From contig OY829326.1 of assembly GCA_963691655.1 (NCBI GenBank), positions 12,078,878 to 12,142,877 of the forward strand: a DNA stretch of 64,000 nt, read 5' to 3'. This stretch comes from Toxonevra muliebris (taxonomy: Eukaryota > Arthropoda > Insecta > Diptera > Pallopteridae). The translations under genes and the position numbers were made by a program. The notes below the pieces were generated by a model, which saw only the letters and a program-made list of their open reading frames with translations, did no database searches and was not told the DNA's origin. This document shows positions 1 through 11,720 of the stretch, piece by piece (position 1 is the stretch's first letter; every line of letters begins with the position of its first letter).

Positions 1-25
1 TATTGCATTTTTTTTCTTTACATAC

Positions 26-1248
26 CCATGCCAGCAACATATACGGCTATGCCACTGAAAAACATCTCGATATGATAATAAGGAAAGGACATGCCTTTAC
101 CTTCGAATATGGGGTATACACTAGGTAATGCTAAATAGATTGTTGTTGGTGCAATTAAATTGTTAATATTTTTTAATTATTAACAAAATTTTTGTATTTA
201 CTTACCCAACATATGCACGTAATTGGGTGTTTCTTGCAATTGATGATAAAGATTAATAAAGAGTGCGCCAAAGAAATAATTGCTTATAATGCCCGTACAA
301 CTGCAGAGATAGTAAATTAGTTGGCGACGTATATCCTTCCAAACATCATTCATAATTTCATTAATTTCTTCTTTAATTTGTGTTTTTGCAGCAAAATCTA
401 CACAATGAATATGAAGTCAGTTTGTGCTTAATACAAGCTTTAAAAACTTTTGTCATAATTAACACAAACCTTTATGAAAAATTTCGATTTTCTGCAAAAT
501 CTCATGCATTTGTGCTTGCTTTAACAGCTCATAGAATTTACGTTGCATAAATAGAAAATAAATTAATTTTATAACTGATATTAGTACTTGCAGCGCCGTA
601 CACACGGTCTACAAGAAGTAAATATATTAGCTCGAAAATCAAATATATACATTTTTAATATTTACCTCAGCAATTTTGGGTATATCATTAATATGATTGA
701 TAAATAAACTCCAGTGTCCATACATGGACAGACAACTTATGAGGATCAGCAACACATTTATACTAATGGGCATGGAGAATTAATAATTTTTAAAAGTACT
801 ACATAAATCTTGGAAACTTTTAATTTTGCTGGACCCAAGACTCAGGAGTTGGTGTAGAAATTTTCCATAGAATTTTTGATATCTCAATGAATTGAAATCG
901 GATTAGGACGAATTCAAACCGATTACAAAGATGAAACAGATAACAGTCGATTTTTTATATAGTTAAAAATTAAAAAAATTTTGCATTATTTTCACTTTTA
1001 AGTTAGAGTATTATATACACGATTAAACAGCAAAGTTTTAATATCTATAATCCCATGGAAATTTGATACTCAAGTTCTTGGTTTTAAAAACCTGTGCCGG
1101 TCCGAATTATTTTTTACATTTTCAGTGATTCCTTAAAAAATGTTGGTGATGTTAAATTCACACCCAGAAAAAATGATACTCTTATTAATTCTTTAATACG
1201 ATTATAATTTTTTCTTTCCAGCAATTTTGCTTCTTCAGCGGCTAACAT
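26..1248 (-). CDS. Odorant receptor (7tm_6), 5' part; gene cut by window start (Or-A)
   Basis: Insect odorant receptor: a seven-helix ligand-gated channel subunit of olfactory neuron dendrites that works with the co-receptor Orco. Five exons are visible: 1118-1248, 666-762, 470-608, 206-397 and 26-130. All have GT-AG ends and continuous phase, giving residues 1-221. The start MLAAEEAKLLERKN aligns with those of the three downstream paralogues. Hydrophobic helices are visible around residues 45-62, 78-97 and 148-168. Family-like signatures are DIPKIAE at the end of exon 2, WKDIRRQLIYYL in exon 4 and KGMSFPYYHIEMF in exon 5. Exon lengths equal those of the other three genes exactly, so about 195 C-terminal residues should lie left of the window. 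No stop or frameshift is seen in the visible part. Family assignment is confident; the orthologous Drosophila receptor was not recognised. Confidence 0.9.
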
Positions 1249-3580
1249 TTTGACGAAACTAAGTGACCACTTTTGATGCTTTGAACAACAGGATGTTACT
1301 TTTATATTGGACTGACTTGTGTGCTCTATTTATTGAGCTATTAGCAGCATATACAATATTTAACCTTTACATGGACACTGGAAAAAATAATATTAAAATA
1401 CAATACTCGAATTCAGATATACAAAAAGGTTTTTGTTCTTTCTTCCAAAACATAACATTTTTGAAATTGAAAGTTACTAATCCAGATCGGTTAAATACTT
1501 TGGAGAAGAAGACATCGCCTGATCTGTAAACTATATTCCATGAAGAGGTGCTCGAAAATCATTGGATGATGAGCCACGCAGGTCGATGTACAATAATTTA
1601 GTTGAAATTAATCTACTATATGGACTATATGTTGTCAATGCAAAACATTTAGATAAACATTTTTACATATGACTCAAGACAAAGAAAAAAACATAAAATT
1701 GGAAGAAAATTGGATATGAGAGCTGCATCTGGTGGTGCTGCATAAAGCATGTTAAAGCTTTGATAAATTTTTTATTTGATTTTCGTATACAGATGTTGTG
1801 TTTTCTAGTTCAATATTAGACAATGTAAAACTCATCATCTTGGCCTAAAATAATATGATTCTGATGTTCTCTGGATTCAGAAAAAAATTATGAAAATTAT
1901 ATTAAACCTTTTTACATTTTCATATATAAAAATAGTTCCATCACTTGATTATTATTGAACAATTTGGTACTTAATAAATTTTTTATATCCTCAGTCTTTT
2001 AATGAAAGCCAAAAACAAAACAAAAAAAAAAAAAGAAAGAAAAAAACAAATTTTCGTGGAATCTGTCTTTAATAAGCTAATTTATTTATTTAGAAAAACT
2101 AACTATTTATGTAAAAAAACGTTTGGCAAATCATGATTGAAATCTAAATTGAAGTATAATGACCAAATCGCTTAAATGAGAAGCATATTCAAGTATCAGT
2201 AAAACATTTAATGTCAGCAACTTAAAATGTTTAATACTGTATATTAAATCATTCAAAATTTACTCATATAAGGCAGTAACATATGCACATAAATGTTTTC
2301 GCAAACATTATTTGTGATATCCTAAAACAGCAAACATAAATTAAACTGTAGTAAACTGATGGAGAAATATGCTTGCGGATATCAATATTTCCTTTAGAGA
2401 AAAACATTTCTTCACCGATAAATAGATAAATATGCATTAGTTACATTTTCTGCAATAATTCATGAATAAAAAAGAAAAGAACAGCATTTCGTTTTCGTTT
2501 CCATTTCTTTTTTTTTTTGTTTTTTTTTTTTTTGTAAGCACAATTTAACACTTGTCAGCCATTAGAGGTTGACGCTAAAGGCCGTATTTCTTATGCGCAC
2601 ATAAAATAGTATTTCCGGTGTAAAGATTTCGTAATAAAAGTAAATAGAAAAAAAAGTTGAAAACTTTGTATGCGTGTTAATTTGGAGTAAGTTGGTTTTT
2701 GTTAAACTAAAAATAATAAATTAGGGTCATACATATTTTATACTCTTAAGGGAATTGGTCAAAACTTTCAACCAATGGCGTTAATTTAGATGTCAGCATA
2801 TGAAAAATGAAAGTGAAATTGCCCGGGAGAATTTGAATTGTTTGATAAATTTGGAGTTTTGCTTAGACCTAGATTTACATGATGATGTTTTGACTCGGTA
2901 CAAAAGATTTTTATTATAATGCTGAAAAGAGAGAGAGGGAGAGGGAGCTGTAGTAGGACTTATTCGGTATTTATACCTATGCTAATTTTAAATCAAAAAT
3001 ATATTTAAATGGATTCTGTATACAAGTGAATATATTTTGTTATTCCATCCTTAAAGTATGCTACACTTTTTTACTTCGATGCCTTTTATATGGGGTTTTG
3101 CAATTCATTCATGGATACGGGATGCAAAGCATTTTGTTAACGTTTTTTTCTTTTCTGCTCTAATAAAATGCCTTTCGCACAATGCTTTCGGCTAGCTGCT
3201 TCAGAGTGGGGTTGCGCCATTTCCATTGTTTAAGTTAAGCTGATTTTAATTCTTCACGCACAAGCAATCTAGAAGATTTAATTATTCTGGATTGCATTAA
3301 ACCAAAATATTTCCGAAAATTTTAAGATTATGCGGTCAGCATTTTGGTATTAGTGCTAATGAGAGTATCGCATGTGTGCTTGCCTCTGTATGAACAGATT
3401 ACCTTTTTATCTAACATATTATATTCAATTTAAGCCAATTACGAAGATCTTTCTTGTGTAATAGAAACATCTGCAAGTATGTATGTGCTGATGCATAATT
3501 TTTTTTCTCATTTTATTCATATGTATGTATTGTGCTCAAAGTGTGTTACTAACATCTACATTTGATAATATATATATATA
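1249..3580. other. Intergenic space between Or-A and Or-B
   Basis: No gene is supported here. It is AT-rich DNA with A- and T-homopolymer stretches (about 2005-2047 and 2500-2535), a short GA-rich run (2929-2949) and a TA run near 3569-3581. The longest open frame (1263-1529, plus strand) has no recognisable motif and AT-driven composition. I see no transposon ends. Confidence 0.6.
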
Positions 3581-3586
3581 TTTATT
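3581..3586 (-). terminator. Poly(A) signal of Or-B
   Basis: AATAAA on the minus strand, about 65 nt past the Or-B stop codon. Position and sequence fit a cleavage/polyadenylation signal. AT-rich DNA makes chance matches common. Confidence 0.5.
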
Positions 3587-3648
3587 TAATAAAAGTAATT
3601 TAAATTAATATAGTATTTCCTTGAAAAAAATTAACATGACATTTAAAT

Positions 3649-6383
3649 TTATTCCGATATATCACGCAAAAGCAAAAAATATGAGCCACTTGCTTGTACC
3701 ATCTAAAAATACACACAGAATGATTGATTATGAAAAAGGAAAATGTACGCATACGACAACAAGAGGTTCCCCCTTATACTCACAGCCAAAAGCGTTTGCA
3801 ATGACATTGTCGCAAACCATGACACTTCTAATTCAAAATTAGGACTGGTACGCATTATCATCATTTTTAAAAGTTGCCTAAATTCTTTAGATTCATCGTA
3901 CCACTGACAGTTGTAGAAAGCCAATGGAATTTCTTCATACTGCAAAGATATTCAAAGATGTGCTTTTACAGTTTACTGCGTTCAATTCAAACTGTTTTCA
4001 GTTATTTCATATCAAAACATGCACATCTGCAATACGTACTGCTGACGTCAAACGTTGTCCATTGAAACAGTAAATGAAAACTTCATATCCACCTGCCATC
4101 ATATACATTGCCATTCTCAATACTGTCACTTTGCTGTTCTCCAAACCAATGCTCATATTAAATAGAACAATGCCCATGACAATCAAGCTGAGTGTAAATT
4201 GCGTCAGGCTAATATGTTTATAAATGCGTTTTACCTCGAGGTTATACCTTTAAAATTTAGAAACCAATAGTGAGTTAAAATTAAAGACAACAATCATACA
4301 TACTCGCATGTTGTTTGATATTGATAGATGCAGCAACGTAAATATTCCAAGCGTAGTTCTTTTGGCATTAATGGTGATGTGCAATATTCAATTATCACTT
4401 TTAGCACTTGAACCAAACCGACACCATGCATACAAAGAACTATGAAAAGCCCATCGAAACTAATGGCACCTGCAGTTGTAGTTACGCATACAAAATAGCA
4501 TCAATCATTTTAAATATTATTTACATCTTACCCAATCCTGCTGCAAAAGCTGCAGAGCCTCCAAGATACATTTCAATATGATAGTAAGGAAAAGACATAC
4601 CTTTATCCTCAAATTGAGGATAAATAGCAGGAAATGCTTCAAATTAGAAAAAAAGCTTAATTTAATAATACTTTAAATAGATTGTACTTACGTAAAGCTG
4701 GCACATAATTTGGTGTTTGTTTAATTTGATGATAAAAATTAGTAAGCAGGGCACCAAAAAAATAATTTGATGTAATACCAAGACACGCTATTATATAAAA
4801 TACCAATTGATGACGAATATCCTTCCAAATAGCACTCATAATATCATTAATTTTATGTTTTAACTCCGATTTTATGGGAAAATCTAAAACATGTACAAAT
4901 ATTTGATTAATTGCAACCACCTGGTGAAATATGTTAGTAGGTAGGGGAAGATGTGTAGGATGTGTTTGCATTTTGGTTTTTTTTTTTCATTAATAAGAAA
5001 TTTTCTAAGTAATGATGCACCTTTTTTGATACGTATTTTTATCTGTTTTTATTTGTTGTGATACTTTCTAGGCCTAAAATCAAAATTTTCCACTTTTTTG
5101 TCACAAAAACATGAAGTAATATGACGCAATGCCCTTACGAAAATTAGGATTTGTTTGGAAAATAAACAGAACCAAGTTACAATACTTTCCCCTTTTTTAT
5201 TATAAATCTATTATTTTTTATACTCATTAAGTACGGACGTAACGATTGGGGTTTTGGCTTACAAATTTACTTGGAAATGGTTACTGTTAGATAATAACAC
5301 TGTGCATCAGCCAAAATCTGACTAGCGATTTGGCATGTCGTTTGGAGTAATTTGTGTTAGCTGAGCACGAATCTGAAGACCAATCTTAATTTATGTCTTA
5401 TCGTTTTTGGTTTCTATACACTGATCTGATCAGTGATTTTAGGTTCATTATGTTGATCTCATCTTTTTTTTTTTTTAATATATTCAAGAAGAAGAGAATA
5501 TTCTTATATTATATTTTTACTTGCATGTAAAATATATTTTATGAAATTAAAAAAGAAAATCTCAAAAGAAACCTAGTTTTATTTTCAGGATTCATTGTTT
5601 CTCGGGTGTCACACTCAGTTCATTGACGGTATAAAAAAATGTTCATTGACTCCGGGTTAGTATGAAAAAAGTAGTGTATGTCAAAATTAGCTGATTTTGT
5701 TCATTTTTGTTTTCATTTGTAAAAGCATTTATTTGTTTGATAAATACCTGAAGTTTACCAAAGTTACGATGGGGTTCTTTTTTTGTTTTGGCTAACTTAA
5801 TGTCTGTGTCTGTGCGAAATTTCAAAAATTTTACTCCAGCCCTGTTAGAGTCAGAACTTAATGGGTTAAAGATTTACCTTCTTGAAAAATTTGGCAATTC
5901 TGTAGAATTTCATGTGTTTGTATTTTATGCAAAAGTTGATAAAATTTATGTTGCATAAAAAGATAATAAATCAGTTTCGAAAATGCGATCATAGTTTGTA
6001 GTGCAGTACAAATGGTCTAATGGAAAAATATTAGAGAAGTGAAAAAAAAAGATTATTAGTGGTATTAAGCAATCTTCTAAAATAATCATACTTCGGCGAT
6101 TTTTGGTATATTATCCATGAAGCGAATGAAGAGATTCCACTGCCCATAGAAAGATACTGCTGCGCTTATCATAATAAACACATTTAAACTACAAGTTTTA
6201 TGTTCATTTAAAACTTCAATTCTATAGACAGGTAAGTGAAAGTATTAATTACATTCTCAGCGAATCCTTAAATCGTGTTGGAGCTGTTAAATTTACTCCT
6301 AAAGCAAATGAAATTCCAATTAATTCTTTAAGTTGATTGTAATTTTGTTTTTGTGTTAATTTGGCTTCTTTCTCGGACATCAT
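3649..6383 (-). CDS. Odorant receptor (7tm_6), complete, 415 aa (Or-B)
   Basis: Odorant-binding ion-channel subunit of the insect 7tm_6 family. Nine exons: 6253-6383, 6092-6188, 5878-6016, 4692-4883, 4532-4636, 4304-4469, 4040-4247, 3784-3939 and 3649-3702. All are GT-AG and in phase, 1248 nt including the stop. The start is a double ATG (MMSEKEAK). The second Met is also possible, but the first gives the same length as the paralogues. Hydrophobic helices lie near residues 45-62, 78-97, 149-168, 212-238, 289-312, 318-340 and 381-413, as expected for seven passes. The conserved C-terminal part reads SGSYFLLLR. Exon 7 (208 nt) equals the sum of two exons (106+102) in Or-C and Or-D, so one intron has been lost cleanly. 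Intron 3 is swollen to 994 bp, against 72 bp in Or-A. The gene looks intact. Confidence 0.93.
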
Positions 6384-6476
6384 TTTTTATTTGCACTTAT
6401 TTATATTGATTCTTTTCCACTTGAAACACTTTGACTATCAATAAAATTCTGCACTTAGTTTGTCCAAGAATACGGT

Positions 6477-6485
6477 GCTTAAATA
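6477..6485 (-). promoter_or_regulatory. TATA-like box upstream of Or-B
   Basis: TATTTAAGC on the minus strand about 95 nt before the Or-B start codon. An AGAATTTTATT block follows before the ATG. Or-C has a comparable TATTTAAAG followed by the same block, so a shared core promoter is likely. This is inferred from the two-gene comparison only. Confidence 0.4.
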
Positions 6486-6869
6486 GTCGCGAAATCGCAT
6501 TTTTTTTTCTTTCATGTATATATTTATAAATATCTATGTATCTATGTATATATTTATAAATATCTACTGGTATGCAATTTTTTTAATTAATGTATTTAGC
6601 AATGGTCAACAAAATAAGTTATTATCTTCATAAATGAGCAGTTTTATTTTTAATCATATACTAAATAAGGTGAGGGTGATTCTTCTGCAACAATATTTTG
6701 TACTGAGAGCTTAATATTATGTATTAGCTTAGATTGTATAATTTCATTTCAATTATATATACTACTACGGTCAAAATAATAATAGTGACTAATGGAAAAG
6801 TTTTATATCATAGCGGATATGAATAACAGCTTGAGGTCTTGCATGCCTATAATATAGAATTAGGTCAAG

Positions 6870-7035
6870 TTGGAATGGCTGTCTAGAGGCACACTAAATG
6901 GTCCAACCATGTGGTATCACATGGCCTACAGTTTAACGCCCTACAGTTTAACGTCGGTTCCGAACAGCGGTATGGCAAATTGTTATCACTTGGTGGTTTT
7001 GCCATTTCCTACCAAGATGTGTTCTTTACAGTTTC
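6870..7035 (-). repeat. SINE body fragment
   Basis: The minus strand carries a block with CTGTTCGGAACCGACG followed by TTAAACTGTAGG, the latter duplicated in tandem (6929-6956). A closely similar block recurs at 11608-11640 on the plus strand next to a tRNA-like head. This marks it as a dispersed, probably SINE-derived repeat. No coding function; the open frame across it is a by-product. Confidence 0.5.
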
Positions 7036-7386
7036 TTATAATTCTAATACACGAGAAGAGTAATATTGTTCACAAAACATGATATTTTTTAAATAAACTA
7101 AAAAATTAGAAAGAAATTCCAATTGTTCGGCAACTAGCAAAAGGAATTGAAAAAATACTTAACAAAACCGAATACATTTGGCATTACTGGTAATATTGGC
7201 ATAAAACCACATTAAACTGAACGGTGCTACGCAACATCGGGTCTAAAATTTTATTAGTTTCTTAATGTAGTTTGCATAAAATTTTTTTCAAAATCTGATC
7301 ATAAATTTTATATATATGTTTGAAAATTATGCAAATTTGTTGTATTTATAGCCTAACTTTTCCACAGAACTTTTCTCAGAATTTAA

Positions 7387-7901
7387 CCCTCTAACCCTTA
7401 AGGTCACCCTGAAACAGCCATGACTCTATTTTAAATTATCGATAAGTGCAAAATTTATTTTTTTTATTTAATTGGCGAATCTGAAGAAAGAATAAACAAG
7501 CAATTTGTGGTCAGTTTGCACTTTCTGCGATCATACGATTGTTGTTTATAATTATTTTTTTGTGTACAAGTGTTGTTTTGTGACGAAAAATTATCGTGCA
7601 TATTAAGTTTTTTATAAAAATCTAAAAAAATCTGGAAAAAAATATTTCTTAGTCTCCTCATATACTGTCATATACTGTCGTATAATCATAATTTTGTATG
7701 AAAAATTTGAATTTATGACAAATGAGAGGATACGACACCTTGTGAATTGCCCAAATATATCCTTTCGTTTTTCTCACCTTTCTGCTGAATTCAAAAACTA
7801 ATCAAAAAATGAACTTCATATTCATTTTTTCATCAATATTAACTGGAAACAAAAATTCCGATGATTGTTTTATCATTATTTCAGTCTAGCGGGTTAGAGG
7901 G
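7387..7901. mobile_element. piggyBac-like MITE with TTAA target duplication
   Basis: TTAA (7383-7386) followed by CCCTCTAACCC is mirrored at the other end by GGGTTAGAGGG followed by TTAA (7902-7905). The terminal inverted repeats therefore run at least 11 bp and sit inside a perfect TTAA duplication, the hallmark of piggyBac-superfamily insertion. The 515-bp interior has no transposase frame, so the element would depend on an enzyme supplied elsewhere. A sub-block at 7666-7755 resembles a second sequence at 41603-41716. Confidence 0.75.
7666..7755. repeat. Dispersed repeat block, copy 1
   Basis: Shares several runs with 41603-41716: GTCGTATA, AATTTTGTATGAAAAAT, GACAAATGAGAG, ATACGAC, CCTTGTGAA and CCCAAATAT, in the same order. 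It lies inside the TTAA-flanked element. The second copy lacks the TTAA termini, so the block may have moved independently or the second element has decayed. Confidence 0.5.
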
Positions 7902-8136
7902 TTAAATCTTCCTATCTCAGTTTTTTCATAACCTTTTAAGCATTGTTTTTATATTAAGAGTTTTCATTGTTTCCATTATTTGTTCAATTCTTTTTTCTAT
8001 TTCGTTGAAGGTCAATGCAATTAAATAATTAAATTTGAGTATAAGCATGTGTACATATCAGTACTTATGTATTTGTGTATTTGCAGTTCACTTCCGCTAT
8101 ATTTTTTATATTTTACGAAATTACTATTGAAATATA

Positions 8137-8950
8137 AAGACTGTATAGAAAAGAAACTGCACACTTTCAATTCAATATTACTCACAGTGTTGATGTTTGA
8201 TCAAAATGCGGTAACTACCTTTACTTAGAAAGTGTGATCGATTCTGCTTTTATTGTTACTTCGTTATCTGCTGTTCTTATTCTAGTTTTCGCGATGGATC
8301 GAATTAAAGATCATGACCTAAGAAAATTGTGCAAAATTACTGTACTGAATAATGCATTTTTTACAGACAGCTGGCTAAACTATAACAAAGTTTGAAGAAT
8401 TCTCTTCTCTGAAAGATTTGACGAAAAGTGGAAGAAAAAATGTCAAAAAGATCCGAAATTTGAAACAAAGCCATGTCAGTGTGAGACTTGGCAAAAAAAA
8501 AAGGTAAAGCCAGTACCTCTATGATTGTAAGAGGAAGGCAGGCATCATTTAAAAACATGCAAGCTCAAAAAGTACCAAAAAAGAATTGTAGGACAATTGA
8601 TAATTGAGAAACATGGCTCCGAAAACTGTACAGCAGTTTGCTTAAAGATGTTGATGAGTGAACAATATTTTGTCCCAGTTTAACTACTGCACACTTCTCC
8701 CGTTCGACACTGGATTTTTTAGCGACAAACAACGCCAATTATATTACAAAAAAGGAAAACACACCAAGCGCTCCAGAATTTAGCCCAATAGAGAGATATT
8801 GGGCTATTGCCAAACGGAAAATTCGGCGTAAAATTAAGAAATTCAATTTTTTTATAAGTCTCAATCGAAAATTAATTAAGATATATTCATTGTTAATAGA
8901 AACCGTTATGCAACAAAACAATGTGTGCAGTTTCTTTTCGAAACAGTCCT
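8137..8950 (+). mobile_element. Deleted mariner-like (IS630/Tc1/mariner) element
   Basis: Flanked by TA (8135-8136 and 8951-8952). The terminal inverted repeats are about 27 bp: left AAGACTGTATAGAAAAGAAA, right (reverse complement) AGGACTGTTTCGAAAAGAAA, both continuing CTGCACAC. Inside, on the plus strand, a frame reads PEFSPIERYWAIAKRK (about 8769-8820). This matches the last catalytic motif (P-x-x-R/S-P-I-E-x-Y/F-W) of mariner-type DDE/D transposases. A possible transposase start (MDRIKDHDLRK) lies at 8294. Stops and frameshifts separate the pieces and the element is only 814 bp, so it is a dead internal-deletion copy. Confidence 0.8.
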
Positions 8951-9139
8951 TATGTATATTTATTCTTATAAGCGTGAACTTGTGCACACATTTAATTATG
9001 CACATTTATACCTATCCATACTCTCCTTTTTTGGGTTTCTGAACACATTCGTGCTTGTAGATAAATTTCAAGTTAGCTAAGGTTGCAGTGCCAGCCTCTG
9101 CAAGAAAGCACACTTAAGCACTATGAGGCTCATTGTGAT

Positions 9140-9660
9140 ACCACAGTACGGCGCGACTCTCCATTTACGGAGTGGAGAACCAAGAGGATTCCATAATGAA
9201 TTTGGCTATGTCCTTAATATATATGGAAGATAGCTCGGACAGACTAGTGGAGAAAGGTGCGCCCAGGAGTTTTAGTCTCCTCCTGGCCAGGGATGGGCAT
9301 TCGCACATGAAATGGGGGACTTCTTCTTCCTTCTCCTCGAAGCCGCAGTCCCGGCAGAAGTCATTGAATGGCAGCCCTAGTCTGGCAGCATGCCTCCCCA
9401 TTATACAGTGTCCCGTGACCACCGAAGTCGTAATGCTGATTTAGTTTCTGTTAAGGTGGAGTAGTGGTCTAGTCCGTCTGTTGTCCATAGAGGTCCATGT
9501 TAGCATAGTAATACAACAAGTATGCCCCGCTACCCAGGATCTTTCTGCTTCTCCTCAAGGTAGTTTTAACAGACGTAAGAGGGGCATCGATGGTGATATA
9601 TCGGCGAGCTGCGAGTCCTTTTTCGCCAACTCGTCGGCATTGCACACTCAAAAAAAAAGT
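9140..9660 (-). pseudogene. jockey-clade non-LTR retrotransposon, 3' fragment of ORF2
   Basis: On the minus strand one reading frame gives an RNase H tail (CNADELAKK, about 9600-9626) and then the C-terminal Cys/His domain with VTGHCIMGRHAARLGLP, C-x-x-C (CRDC) and H-x-x-C-x-C-P (HFMCECP). It ends at the stop at 9165. Two in-frame stops interrupt it (TGA at 9555-9557 and TAA at 9441-9443). The rest of the reverse transcriptase and ORF1 is absent, so this is a 5'-truncated relic, typical of incomplete target-primed reverse transcription. Overlapping frames on the plus strand are shadows. Confidence 0.85.
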
Positions 9661-11590
9661 GCAATGTAAAATTGATATTATTGTAATGTTATTTTTAATG
9701 TAAAAACAAAAATGTTAGTTTCACGGCAAAAAATATCAGATTGATCCATTTTGCATTGTCATATCAAATTATAATGTTAAAAATACATGTGGGAAGGGAG
9801 CATAGCGACCCTGCTAGAAAGGCAACCCCGACTGGACGAATGTACTAAGATCCTGCTAGAAAGGCAACCCGGACTAGACGAATACAAACAGAAAAGCTTT
9901 CATTCATGGCGAAATTATAACAGGTGAGAGCAGCGTCAGCTCTGTCTTCTTCTTCTCTAATTTTTTTTATATGAAGTTAATCTTAACTGTCAAAATCTTT
10001 GTTTTTTGCTTGTTTTCCATGCATTTGTTCTTGTGCTTTTGACACGATGATTACGATTTTTAGCAACAACAAAGTAGCGTGTTGTTATTGTTACGTTGTA
10101 CTTGTTGTAATGCTCCATGTTAAATCCGCCTTGCTTTCATTCGTGTAGCGTCAGTTAAGTTAAGAAGTCGCACAGAGAGTTGTGCGCAAGTGTAATTCAA
10201 ATTCCTTATATATTTAAATATCTTCATAAACACAAAAACGTGTAAATTTTAATTCAATTAATTAATAAACATTATATCCCACTTACATTAAAATGTTTTT
10301 ACTACTTAATACATTTGTCATATAAAATTGATATTTTCCTATGTAAATTTATCATTCAAAATGTAAACGGGCTGGCGAAATAGTTTTGCGTTTCGTCGGG
10401 GTAAGAGTGGACGTATCTATTTATTTGCAGTGATGCTCAATAATAGTATAAATAAAAACAGTATTCAAACAATAATAAAAGTGAATAAAATAAAATACGT
10501 GATTTAAAAATTTTACTTTTTACTAAATGGAATTATTTACGTTTATGTATGGTATTATTATTAAGGCCACCTTCTTGTCTAGATTTTTCAAAAAACTGAT
10601 TTTTTATATTTCAAAAGTATAGGCTTTTAAAAGTATACTGTAAAATTTTCTTATCAATATTTCCAGTATTTCGACTTCTATTGCATATTTTGTAAGTGAG
10701 CGCAGAAGCAGGTAAAAGGACCGACCGAAGTTTAAACTCATTTATCTCGAAACTATATTTTTCTGCACTGTGGGAGACGAAAAACAAAAACTATTCAACC
10801 GATTCATCTCATATTTTACTATATTATTCAGCGAACCAGTGCTTATCGCAGGAACTAAAAAATACTTTCTACGTTGAATACTTCTTACTTTTTACATACA
10901 AAAAGTAATGAAAAAACGGTCTGTTTTCTTAACGTAAATTTCAACAATGCTCATTTTATCAATTTTTTTTTTCATTTTAGTTCCTGCAATAACTACACTC
11001 ATACTGATTGTAATTTTTTGTTTTCTTTTGTTTTAGATCAGTGGAAAATCCAAAACATGTCCCACCAGTAAGATCCGTTTTTTTGAAGAGGGCAACTGTA
11101 ACACCAATTTTAGTTTACTTGAAATTATAATTTTTTTTTTTAATATTTTTGTATTTTGCTAAAGTAATAAAGTATATCCACAAAGTTTAAATACAATTGC
11201 TCATTATTTCATTTAAAAAAAAATCCTAAGAACTCGTCAAATTCAACCAGAATCCTTTTAAAAATTATTACTACAGAAATGAAATTATATAAAATACAAA
11301 AAAATTCTTTATTGTGTTTTATTTAACATTTTAAGTTTTCAATTCTACGTTAATTTTATATCAAAATTTACATTTTGTAACGTCAGTAATACATTGTTGT
11401 AATGTCAATTCAACATTATTGTCATATTAATATTACATTAAAATTATGTATTTCCTTTACATTTTAAATGTTAAAATTACAATGATTTCACATCATACAC
11501 ATTTTTCATGTTCAATTCGGGAATGTTAAAATTTTGTAATGTCAATTTTGATATTTTTTAATGTTGGCTGAATATTGAAAACAAAAAATG
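9651..11590. repeat. AT-rich tract with recurrent AATGT/ACATT words
   Basis: No gene is supported in this 1.9-kb interval. Words such as AATGTAAAA, TGTAATGT and AATGTTA recur at high density near 9655-9790, 10285-10375 and 11320-11590, in both orientations. They could be decayed long terminal repeats of one element. Within it, 9811-9890 holds two imperfect copies of a ~40-bp unit (CCTGCTAGAAAGGCAACCC). Confidence 0.35.
9811..9890. repeat. Two-copy ~40-bp tandem repeat
   Basis: CCTGCTAGAAAGGCAACCC plus a GACT-GGACGAAT-type continuation occurs twice head to tail with period about 40 bp and a few mismatches. It is GC-rich against its surroundings. Confidence 0.6.
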
Positions 11591-11599
11591 TTAAAAAGT

Positions 11600-11720
11600 A
11601 CGCCAATCCGCCGTTCGGAAGCGGCGTTAAACTGTAGGTCTAAGAATCGCCTCGGTGGTCTAGTGGAAGCGTGCTAAACTCTTGCCTCTAAGCTCCCGGG
11701 TACAAAAGAGTCGCAGTGCC
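11600..11720 (+). repeat. tRNA-like SINE head
   Basis: CGCCTCGGTGGTCTAGTGGA contains a good RNA polymerase III box A (TGGTCTAGTGG). The expected box B is degenerate (GGGTACAAAAGAGTC) and no cloverleaf closes, so this is not a functional tRNA gene. Immediately 5' is the CCGTTCGGAAGCGGCGTTAA block also found at 6870-7035. Best read as pieces of tRNA-derived SINEs. Confidence 0.5.

Noticed and set aside
1263..1529. 88-codon open frame on the plus strand upstream of Or-A
   Set aside because: No motif, AT-biased residues and no splice or promoter context. It lies just beyond the Or-A start on the other strand and is most likely chance.
11640..11715. Possible functional tRNA gene
   Set aside because: Box A is good but box B is broken and the acceptor and T stems do not pair; sequence of SINE type adjoins it.
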